Assembly: GCA_002477595.1 (NCBI GenBank)
Contig: DLQN01000122.1
Coordinates: 1-13,139 of the forward strand
Length of the DNA: 13,139 nucleotides
Reading direction: 5' to 3'
Source: Roseivirga sp. UBA7431
Lineage (GTDB): Bacteria; Bacteroidota; Bacteroidia; Cytophagales; Cyclobacteriaceae
A model generated the notes under the pieces. The model was given only the letters and a program-made list of their open reading frames with translations, was not told the DNA's origin and made no database searches. Shown here piece after piece: positions 1 to 5,753 of the stretch; the stretch's first letter is position 1, and every line of letters starts with the position of its first letter. Both the position numbers and the translations under genes were made by a program.

Positions 1-258
1 ATACTGAAAAGCATACAGTCTAGGGTGTTGAGAGATATTGAATGTAAGCACTTCAGGTGTTGGGAGGGTCATTCATTCAAGAGAGTAATCGGTATTTTAA
101 GCCACCTCAATAAGCGCAGGTTAGTTTTTAAGTCAGAACTCAACGACTATACAGATAAAGGGCATCATCTCTTCATGTACAAGACTTCATGCACTACGAA
201 GAGTCTGTTTTATCACACTTTACACCACTAGTTCTTATTCGAATGATTATCTTCACTT
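1..258. other. Left edge, no identifiable gene
   Basis: I find no gene I can name, no tRNA-like fold and no transposon end here. A plus-strand frame from a GTG at 25 to 231 encodes 68 residues rich in His, Lys and Cys without a recognisable family, and I do not regard it as a gene. On the minus strand an ATG at 72-70, directly preceded by an in-frame stop, opens a frame that stays open for all 24 codons to the window edge. It could be the first part of a gene lying to the left, but 24 open codons are weak evidence. Confidence 0.3.
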
Positions 259-516
259 ATGTCAAAAGACATTGAAGACTTCTATCAATTACCTATCAGC
301 GAACGAACGCGCTTGCTATACCTTGATGGAACCTTTACTTTCTCAATAAGATATTATGGCTACAAAGTCAACTTGTACTTATATCGAGATGATTACATCG
401 AAGTATTCTATAATCATAAGCAGGACTTAATTGAGAAAATACAACCGCTAGATTACCAACATACACGGATGAAGTTCTATGCCGACCAAATCAACATTAA
501 ATCAGTGGCCAGCTGA
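259..516 (+). CDS. Conserved-looking hypothetical protein, 85 aa
   Basis: A small soluble protein of unknown function. It has no signal peptide, membrane segment or cysteine. It is rich in Tyr, Asp and Lys and reads as alternating beta-type stretches (around residues 25-52, with repeated Tyr-x-Tyr and Tyr-Gly-Tyr patterns), followed by an amphipathic C-terminal part. From memory, small proteins of this style (a Leu/Pro helix, then a Tyr-Gly-x-Lys-Val strand and a Glu-Val strand) occur as uncharacterised Bacteroidota proteins, but I cannot name a family. The composition is that of a real protein rather than a shadow frame, and no other frame competes over most of its length. The ATG at 259 is the first in frame near the start of the conserved-looking part. 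Its last 15 bases overlap the end of coaE on the other strand, so the two genes converge. Confidence 0.65.
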   Translation: MSKDIEDFYQLPISERTRLLYLDGTFTFSIRYYGYKVNLYLYRDDYIEVFYNHKQDLIEKIQPLDYQHTRMKFYADQINIKSVAS

Positions 517-1110
517 CTGGAGAATGGCCTTGTGCACCTTTAATACTTGAGGGATAAGAAGGCTATCAGAATCATTTTGAATAGCATAAGTCGATAACTT
601 CTTTCTAACACCGTCACTTGTTTGCTGACTGATAATCTGCTCTACCTGCTTCGAAGTCCTTTGGAGATCTCTTAAAAGCACACGTTTAATCCTAGTTTTC
701 TTTGATGCATAAACACAGATTGTATCATCCATGGACTTGTAAGATGTTGTCTCATAAAGTAAGGCCGCTTCTTTGAGCACATATGGATGTTCTCCCTTGG
801 ATTGAACCCATAATGCAAAGTCTTTCGCAACAGCTGGGTGCACTAGACCATTCAGTTTCTCTAACTCAGTTGGATTAGAAAATACTATGTCCGCTAGATA
901 GGAACGGTTTAGTTGACCATCAGCTGTATAACTTTCGTTACCAAATTCGGATTTAACTTTAATCACTAATGTCTTATCCTCCAGTAGTAGTTGTTTACCC
1001 CTGTCATCAGCATAATAGATGGGTACTCCCAAAACCTCAAAGATTTTACAGACCGTACTCTTTCCGGAGCCTATGCCACCAGTAATTCCTACCAGCCTTG
1101 GCTTATTCAT
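502..1110 (-). CDS. coaE: Dephospho-CoA kinase
   Basis: Catalyses the last step of coenzyme A synthesis: ATP-dependent phosphorylation of the 3'-hydroxyl of dephospho-CoA, in the cytoplasm. The 202-residue length is normal for CoaE. The N-terminus carries the P-loop GGIGSGKS at about residues 11-18, followed by the family's Tyr-Ala-Asp-Asp segment (YYADD, about 32-36), where the Asp is expected near the phosphoryl acceptor. A Leu-x-x-Leu-Val-His-Pro stretch, characteristic of the CoA-binding part, follows in the middle. The C-terminal part contains the Arg-rich lid-like region. Its ATG lies inside the end of the YbbR-like gene (8-base overlap, two different frames), so translation is probably coupled. 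It is the last gene of the six-gene nusB operon. The first residues (MNKPRLVGIT) lead straight into the P-loop strand, so the start is secure. Confidence 0.96.
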   Translation of the reverse strand: MNKPRLVGITGGIGSGKSTVCKIFEVLGVPIYYADDRGKQLLLEDKTLVIKVKSEFGNESYTADGQLNRSYLADIVFSNPTELEKLNGLVHPAVAKDFALWVQSKGEHPYVLKEAALLYETTSYKSMDDTICVYASKKTRIKRVLLRDLQRTSKQVEQIISQQTSDGVRKKLSTYAIQNDSDSLLIPQVLKVHKAILQSAGH

Positions 1111-2077
1111 TCTTGAAGACTCTAATGGATATTGGAGATACTTGCACCTGCTCTATACGCTCATCTTGTATAATCACTTTTAGCAAAAGTGTTGAGTCGG
1201 CAGGGTTCATAGTAGTATAGTCAGCGATAACTCGAACTCTAGCGGAGTCCGTTACATCAAAATAAGTTTCAGCAATTTTATAGAGAACCGCAGCCTGAGT
1301 AATATCAGATGTCCAAAGACTATCTGGGAAATTTACTAGATCTATTTTTATGTTATCATTCACATCTAACAAGCGCACTACTTCAAAACTAATCATTGCT
1401 GACGCTAGCTGTGACTTAATCAATGAAGGAGCCTTTGGTAAATCGATTTCTTCTTTTATATCTCTATCAATACCAGTAATATTCGCCTCTACATAGATCA
1501 CTCTATCCAAATCTTTAATGATACGTTCAGGACCAGTCCATACGACTGTATCTGGTGCTATTACTATTGGTGAGGCTATCCTATAACTATCGTCCATACT
1601 AATGGATGATGGATCTAAAGACAATTTGAAAGTTCTAGAGACTTTCTTCTGAATGTCAAAAGTGATAGAGTCGCTAAGGATAAAATTGATTACTACTGGA
1701 TCTAAACGAGGGGTTAACTGCCCCCTTAGAGAGGAGGTCATTAGGTAATTTACCTTATCAGGTTGATTTAAGCTGACAATAACAGGACTCATGTTAAAGC
1801 CAAAAGAACGAGTCATTAAATCCCATCCTCCTCCAGTAACTTCTATCGGAATGCGCGAGGGCAAATCCCTTGTTGCTATGTATTCATTTTGGTCAAATTC
1901 AATTGCTAAAGGATAGTTGATCTGACTGATATAGTCATCCTTGTTAAGTGCACTAAAAAACCAAAAGGTGGTAGATATGACTATGCATAACGCTACCACC
2001 TTAAATTTCTCGTCTTTACTACTCGGAGTATAAAAAGACTTTTTTAATCTTTCAATTATGTCTTCTGCACTTATCAC
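1103..2077 (-). CDS. YbbR/CdaR-like membrane-anchored protein
   Basis: A 324-residue protein with a cytoplasmic N-terminal segment, one membrane helix (about residues 26-44) and a long extracytoplasmic beta-rich region. The part after the helix (a Pro-Leu-x-x-Glu-Phe strand, then Leu-Pro-x-x-Ile-Pro-Ile-Glu-Val-Thr-Gly-x-Gly) resembles YbbR domains, which occur as repeats of about 80-90 residues. In Firmicutes, YbbR-domain CdaR regulates the diadenylate cyclase CdaA. No cdaA is present in this window, so a c-di-AMP role is only a family-level guess. Position between yajC (6-bp gap) and coaE (8-bp overlap) fits an arrangement I associate with Bacteroidota genomes. Sequence similarity to the best-known YbbR proteins is modest to my eye. 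The membrane topology is clearer than the domain name. Confidence 0.8.
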   Translation of the reverse strand: MISAEDIIERLKKSFYTPSSKDEKFKVVALCIVISTTFWFFSALNKDDYISQINYPLAIEFDQNEYIATRDLPSRIPIEVTGGGWDLMTRSFGFNMSPVIVSLNQPDKVNYLMTSSLRGQLTPRLDPVVINFILSDSITFDIQKKVSRTFKLSLDPSSISMDDSYRIASPIVIAPDTVVWTGPERIIKDLDRVIYVEANITGIDRDIKEEIDLPKAPSLIKSQLASAMISFEVVRLLDVNDNIKIDLVNFPDSLWTSDITQAAVLYKIAETYFDVTDSARVRVIADYTTMNPADSTLLLKVIIQDERIEQVQVSPISIRVFKNE

Positions 2078-2083
2078 GCGAGC

Positions 2084-2401
2084 TTAAGATTTATCAGCCT
2101 CACGCTTACTGGCCTCCAAAGAGATCGCAGATCTTTCAAATTTAATCTTAGTGCTTTTATCAACCTCAACGGTGATTGTATCATCATCATGAGCGTACAC
2201 TTTACCATGTACACCACCGATGGTAACAACAGCGTCACCTTTTTTAATCTCGCTGATAAACTTCTTTTGATCTTTTGTTTTTTTCTGCTGTGGCCTAATC
2301 ATGAAAAAGTAAAATACCAATGCGATACCGCCAAAAAGTAATACTTGTTGCATCCAACCACCACCTTGTGGTTGAGCCTGAGATAGTATATTATAAATCA
2401 T
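2084..2401 (-). CDS. yajC: Preprotein translocase subunit YajC
   Basis: A small auxiliary subunit associated with SecDF and SecYEG in protein export across the inner membrane. The 105 residues show the typical layout: a short Gln/Gly-rich N-terminal tail, one membrane helix (about 18-35) ending in the hallmark Phe-Met-Ile-Arg-Pro-Gln-Gln-Lys-Lys segment, and a cytoplasmic domain. That domain contains the family pattern Ile-Lys-Lys-Gly-Asp-x-Val-Val-Thr-Ile-Gly-Gly-x-x-Gly-Lys-Val, then a Thr-Ile-Thr-Val-Glu-Val strand and Ser-Ala-Ile. secD and secF are not in the window. The gene sits 10 bp after the DUF1573 lipoprotein gene and 6 bp before the YbbR-like gene. It shares the operon with envelope proteins, which fits a role in export. 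Confidence 0.95.
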   Translation of the reverse strand: MIYNILSQAQPQGGGWMQQVLLFGGIALVFYFFMIRPQQKKTKDQKKFISEIKKGDAVVTIGGVHGKVYAHDDDTITVEVDKSTKIKFERSAISLEASKREADKS

Positions 2402-2411
2402 TAAGTCGGTC

Positions 2412-2933
2412 TTATGGTTTAGGTAAAGCGTTCACTTGAACGAATCCTCTTAAGTTTAGTCTAGTTTGTCTTGGATTAGTATTAGCTACAATAGTAATCA
2501 CAGGGCTCTGCTGTCCAGATTTTCCTTTGCTATCATATCTCACAACAATCTCTCCTTGACCTCCTGGTGCAATTGCTCCTTCTGGTTTCTTAGGAACAGT
2601 ACAACCGCATGACGCAGAAGCGCTTTGGATAAGTAGGTCTTCCGTTCCATTATTGGTAAACTTAAATGTATAGTTCACCACTTCACCTTGGTTGATATTT
2701 CCAAAATTGTACATTGTATTTTCCCACTGGAAAGAAGCGCCTGAAGACACATTAGCTTGTACGGCCTGTGCAGAAGGCGTAGGCGTAGTAGTATTTCTTA
2801 CTACACTGCCATTTTCCATTTGGTTGATACGTCTTTCAAGGTTTGCTACTCTTTTTTCAAGTTCAGCATTTCCACAACTACTAAGCATTACGATGAATGC
2901 TAGTGTACTGAGAAGTGATATTTTAGCTTTCAT
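2412..2933 (-). CDS. DUF1573 lipoprotein
   Basis: A 173-residue secreted protein. The N-terminus is a lipoprotein signal peptide with a hydrophobic stretch and a lipobox ending Leu-Ser-Ser-Cys, so Cys20 is the likely lipidated residue. A short heptad-like coiled coil follows (about 23-40), then a Thr/Pro/Ser/Gln-rich linker (about 45-66) and a DUF1573 domain (about 68-168). The domain shows the family's marks: an Asn-Phe-Gly-x-Ile-x-x-Gly-Glu strand, Phe-Thr-Asn-x-Gly, Ser-Cys-Gly-Cys-Thr (Cys109, Cys111) and a closing Leu-x-Leu-x-Gly strand. The fold is immunoglobulin-like, related to ASPM/SPD-2/Hydin (ASH) domains. The molecular role is unknown, and such proteins are very common in Bacteroidota. 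It lies 11 bp after the YtxH-type gene. The coiled coil suggests self-association, which is inference. Confidence 0.9.
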   Translation of the reverse strand: MKAKISLLSTLAFIVMLSSCGNAELEKRVANLERRINQMENGSVVRNTTTPTPSAQAVQANVSSGASFQWENTMYNFGNINQGEVVNYTFKFTNNGTEDLLIQSASASCGCTVPKKPEGAIAPGGQGEIVVRYDSKGKSGQQSPVITIVANTNPRQTRLNLRGFVQVNALPKP

Positions 2934-2944
2934 AATTTTAATTT

Positions 2945-3250
2945 TTATTCCTTATCTCCTGATTTAATTTGTCCAATTAGGTTATCAACGTCCGTCAATA
3001 GTTGTTCCGCCTTTTGACGTGCATCTGATACTACTTTTTGACCTTCTTCTTTCGCAGTCGAAGAAAATTCAACTTTACCGTTAATCAGGTCTTCTAATAA
3101 GACCTCTAATTGTTTCTTGTATTTATCTAACTGATAAGTCAGTCTATCTCTTGTATTAGAACCTTTGTCTGGCGCATACAATATACCAAATATGGCTCCT
3201 GTTGCTGCACCAATTACGAATGCTAATAAACTACTTGACCCTTTACTCAT
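2945..3250 (-). CDS. YtxH-domain protein
   Basis: A 101-residue protein with an N-terminal Gly/Ala-rich membrane helix (about 7-25, with Gly-Ala-Ala-Thr-Gly-Ala) that leads into the YtxH hallmark Tyr-Ala-Pro-x-x-Gly-x-x-x-Arg. The rest is a long charged amphipathic helix rich in Lys, Glu and Gln. The protein is probably membrane-attached, with the helix in the cytoplasm. YtxH was named from a Bacillus subtilis stress-regulated gene, and the biochemical function is unknown. Here it is the second gene of the nusB operon, 4 bp after nusB and 11 bp before the DUF1573 lipoprotein, so it is probably made constitutively with growth genes. That last point is inference from position. Confidence 0.88.
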   Translation of the reverse strand: MSKGSSSLLAFVIGAATGAIFGILYAPDKGSNTRDRLTYQLDKYKKQLEVLLEDLINGKVEFSSTAKEEGQKVVSDARQKAEQLLTDVDNLIGQIKSGDKE

Positions 3251-3254
3251 ATTC

Positions 3255-4433
3255 TTATTTGTTGTCTAACAGTCCTCTACCTGATTTCTTCAATTGACCA
3301 CTTTCCTTGAGCTCACTTGAAATCACGTCCAAAATACCATTCACGAATTGCTTGCTTTTTGGCGTGCTGTAATTTTTCGAAAGCTCAATATACTCATTAA
3401 TGGTCACCTTAACAGGGATATTCCTGAAATTCATCATTTCGGAAATTGCCATTTTGAGAATTATTTGATCTGTATTTGCTAATCTGTCAACCTCCCAATT
3501 CTTAGTTTTTGCAGCAATCATTTCATTGTACTCTAGATCGTGCTGCACTGTAGTGTCTAATATCTTTTCAAAAAACTCCTTGTCTTCTTCCCAATTATTA
3601 GAAAAATCAGGCAACTCAAAAGTCTTCGGTTCGGTATCTTCTTCGACATCTCTCACCGACCTAGCGACTAAGCTGCGAATGATTGATTTATTTTCAACCC
3701 AATGGATATCTTGCTCTTCAAAATATGAAAGTACCACATCAGCTTTGAACACGATCTGTTTGATTAAATAATCAACTATCTCCTTATCCTGGTCAAATGT
3801 AGGGTTCGCTGTTCTTCTGTAAGTGTTAAAAGTTTCATCTCTTTTCAAGACGTCTTTGTACCAGCTCTTCAGGTTGTCTTCTTCTCCCTCCCAGCTCATG
3901 TCTTTTTTAACAAGCGCCACCTGAACTTTAGATGACTTTCTAAAAAAGTCTATGACCCTGTTTTGAGAAAGGTTGTAATCACCAACCAGCAACTTCTCTG
4001 GAGAGAGCTTTTTCTTTTTATCTGCCTCAGACTTACTCAAGTCAGACCAAGCGATCAGAAGACTCATCACCCAAAGGAAATGGTCGACCAATGACTCAGC
4101 ATCCAATACCATGGATTTCTTAAGCCTTGCAAGGTCATCTTTCGTATTGGTGAGGTAATTCTTATGTGCGTTGTTAGCTGCTGACTGAGCTTCCTTTGAA
4201 ATTTCTAGTCCCTCTGGAAGGGCTCTGCGAATAACTTTTTCCGCTAAAACGGCTTTTGCTTGCTCCTTGTTAGCCTTTAAAAGGCCACGATCTTGAACCT
4301 CCATTGAATTTAAATCAGGCTGAAAAAGATCATCGATCTCTTGCAAGCCTATGTTATAGTTGGCCTCTTTGCATTGACCAAAGGCAAAAATGGTCTGCAT
4401 GGCTTTAACTCTTAATGATCTCCTGTTGAGCAT
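3255..4433 (-). CDS. nusB: Transcription antitermination factor NusB, long form
   Basis: NusB binds boxA RNA with ribosomal protein S10 and supports antitermination of rRNA operons. The C-terminal part (about residues 280-375) is the NusB domain: a Trp-x-x-x-Arg-Leu-x-x-x-Asp-x-x-Ile-Leu-x-x-Ala helix, an Ile-Pro-Val-Lys-Val-Thr-Ile-Asn-Glu-Tyr-Ile-Glu-Leu segment, and Phe-Val-Asn-Gly-Ile-Leu-Asp. The start Met-Leu-Asn-Arg-Arg-x-x-Arg-x-Lys-Ala-Met-Gln matches the first NusB helix. Between these lies about 250 residues of charged, helix-prone sequence. At 392 residues the protein is more than twice the length of E. coli NusB (about 140), but long forms are usual in Bacteroidota. It is the first gene of the six-gene operon. 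I see no strong promoter in the short gap before it, so read-through from the dehydrogenase gene is possible. Confidence 0.93.
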   Translation of the reverse strand: MLNRRSLRVKAMQTIFAFGQCKEANYNIGLQEIDDLFQPDLNSMEVQDRGLLKANKEQAKAVLAEKVIRRALPEGLEISKEAQSAANNAHKNYLTNTKDDLARLKKSMVLDAESLVDHFLWVMSLLIAWSDLSKSEADKKKKLSPEKLLVGDYNLSQNRVIDFFRKSSKVQVALVKKDMSWEGEEDNLKSWYKDVLKRDETFNTYRRTANPTFDQDKEIVDYLIKQIVFKADVVLSYFEEQDIHWVENKSIIRSLVARSVRDVEEDTEPKTFELPDFSNNWEEDKEFFEKILDTTVQHDLEYNEMIAAKTKNWEVDRLANTDQIILKMAISEMMNFRNIPVKVTINEYIELSKNYSTPKSKQFVNGILDVISSELKESGQLKKSGRGLLDNK

Positions 4434-4466
4434 TGCAAAAAGTATAAGAACTTGAAATTAAGTAGT

Positions 4467-4493
4467 AGTGGGTAGTATTTCTAACTACCCACT
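4467..4493 (-). terminator. Hairpin after the dehydrogenase gene, possible terminator
   Basis: A perfect 10-bp inverted repeat (AGTGGGTAGT at 4467-4476 and ACTACCCACT at 4484-4493) with a 7-base loop. It begins 5 bases after the stop codon of the dehydrogenase gene and ends 33 bases before the nusB start. The bases following it on the minus strand are only weakly T-rich, so it is not a textbook rho-independent terminator. It could instead be a partial terminator, or protect the 3' end of the dehydrogenase message from decay. Confidence 0.6.
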
Positions 4494-4498
4494 TAATA

Positions 4499-5611
4499 TT
4501 ACATTGAAAGTTTTACTCTTCCTATGTCTTCTATTCGTTTTTCTGCCAATTTCATGGCAGCGTCTTGCGTAGGTATTCCTTTTTCGTCTGCTAATGCAAA
4601 GATGTTTTGCGTTGTATCATAGATTTTTTCAGTCCATGAATACGCTTGCTCTTTGTTATAAGCACCCGCTAACTCACCAGAGATGTTAATGATTCCTCCT
4701 GCATTGATTACAAAATCTGGAGCGTAAATCATTCCAGCATCGACTAGCATTTGACCATGACGTGCTTCATCTTCCAATTGGTTGTTGGCTGCACCAGCTA
4801 TAACATTTGCCTTAAGTCTTCCGATGGTATCATCATTCAATGTGGCACCCATGGCACAAGGCGCATAGATGTCGACATCTAGATCATAGATTTCATTCAT
4901 CCCTACGATTGTAGCTCCTGTATCAGCTGAAACTTTGGCTAGCCTTTCTGTATTGATATCAGTGATCGATATTTCAGCCCCTTCTTTAACCAAATAGTTA
5001 ATTAGGTACATACCAACTTGACCAACACCTTGGACTGAAATCTTTTTCCCGTTCAAACTATCCGTGCCGTAAGCTTTTTTGGCTGCAGCTTTCATTCCCA
5101 TGTAAACACCATACGCTGTTACAGGAGAAGGATCTCCACTACCACCGATTTCTACAGGAAGTCCAGTCACATGTTTAGTCTCCATGCCGATATATTCCAT
5201 ATCGCTGGTCTTCATATTCATGTCTTCAGCAGTGATATACCTTCCTCCAAGGCTATTCACAAACTTTCCGAATCTTCTGAGAAATGCTTCGTTTTTTAAT
5301 TTGGTGACGTCACCGATAATCACGGCCTTTCCACCACCTAAATTTAATCCCGAAACAGCGGCTTTATACGTCATGCCTCGAGATAATCTTAATACATCAA
5401 CAATGGCTTCTTCCTCAGTAGCGTAGTTCCAAAATCGCGTTCCTCCAAGCGCGGGACCTAATACTGTATTGTGAACACCAATGATTGCTTTAAGACCTGT
5501 TGCGTTGTCTTGGCAGAAAACTATCTGCTCATGACCCATCTTGGATGTTTGTTCAAAGATGGATATGCCACCGACTTTTTCAGCTACATCTACTTCATCC
5601 ATTACATTCAT
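4499..5611 (-). CDS. Leucine dehydrogenase-type Glu/Leu/Phe/Val dehydrogenase
   Basis: An NAD-dependent amino acid dehydrogenase that reversibly deaminates branched-chain amino acids to 2-oxo acids and ammonia in the cytoplasm. It has 370 residues, close to the usual length for leucine dehydrogenase. The catalytic set is visible: Lys83 (in Met-Thr-Tyr-Lys), Lys95 (in Gly-Gly-Gly-Lys) and Asp130 (in Ala-Glu-Asp). The spacings of 12 and 35 residues match Lys68, Lys80 and Asp115 of Bacillus enzymes. A Rossmann NAD site follows with Gly-Val-Gly-Gln-Val-Gly at 195-200 and an acidic residue at 218, which favours NAD over NADP. Leucine or valine is the probable substrate, but phenylalanine dehydrogenases share this fold, so specificity is inferred. 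The ATG at 5611 adds about 15 N-terminal residues compared with Bacillus enzymes, and the Met at residue 4 is an alternative start. It stands divergent to the ABC transporter gene. Confidence 0.92.
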   Translation of the reverse strand: MNVMDEVDVAEKVGGISIFEQTSKMGHEQIVFCQDNATGLKAIIGVHNTVLGPALGGTRFWNYATEEEAIVDVLRLSRGMTYKAAVSGLNLGGGKAVIIGDVTKLKNEAFLRRFGKFVNSLGGRYITAEDMNMKTSDMEYIGMETKHVTGLPVEIGGSGDPSPVTAYGVYMGMKAAAKKAYGTDSLNGKKISVQGVGQVGMYLINYLVKEGAEISITDINTERLAKVSADTGATIVGMNEIYDLDVDIYAPCAMGATLNDDTIGRLKANVIAGAANNQLEDEARHGQMLVDAGMIYAPDFVINAGGIINISGELAGAYNKEQAYSWTEKIYDTTQNIFALADEKGIPTQDAAMKLAEKRIEDIGRVKLSM

Positions 5612-5629
5612 ATTAGAGTTTACTTTATA

Positions 5630-5661
5630 TTTGCCTCTGATCTGCCGAAACAGTAAGTTTG
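5630..5661 (+). promoter_or_regulatory. Consensus Bacteroidota promoter for the first ABC transporter gene
   Basis: TTTG at 5630-5633, a 20-base spacer and TAAGTTTG at 5654-5661 match the Bacteroidota primary sigma-factor promoter exactly in both elements. The predicted transcript would start near 5668, about 85 bases before the GTG start of the ABC transporter gene. It overlaps the leader region of the divergent dehydrogenase gene, so the two promoters may interfere with each other. Confidence 0.6.
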
Positions 5662-5669
5662 ACGAAGCG

Positions 5670-5701
5670 CAAAACTAACTAATTAATCGACATTTTCTAA
5701 A
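5670..5701 (-). promoter_or_regulatory. Candidate promoter for the dehydrogenase gene
   Basis: On the minus strand, TTTA (5701-5698), a 20-base spacer and TAGTTTTG (5677-5670) fit the Bacteroidota primary promoter form TTTG/TAnnTTTG with one mismatch in the upstream element. A start of transcription near 5663 would give a leader of about 50 bases. Confidence 0.4.
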
Positions 5702-5753
5702 GATTAAAAGTACCCTCGGCAACCTTTAATGGGTTGTTTCTGTTAAGAATATC

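Noticed and set aside
24..66. Repeated GGTGTTGRGAG motif near the left edge
   Set aside because: Two 11-base copies 32 bases apart (24-34 and 56-66) with no further copies and no associated feature are most likely chance.
25..231. Plus-strand frame of 68 codons starting at GTG
   Set aside because: The translation is rich in His, Lys and Cys without a pattern of folded protein, has no recognisable family, and starts at a weak codon without a promoter or ribosome-binding sequence. It is also antisense to the possible leftward gene at the edge.
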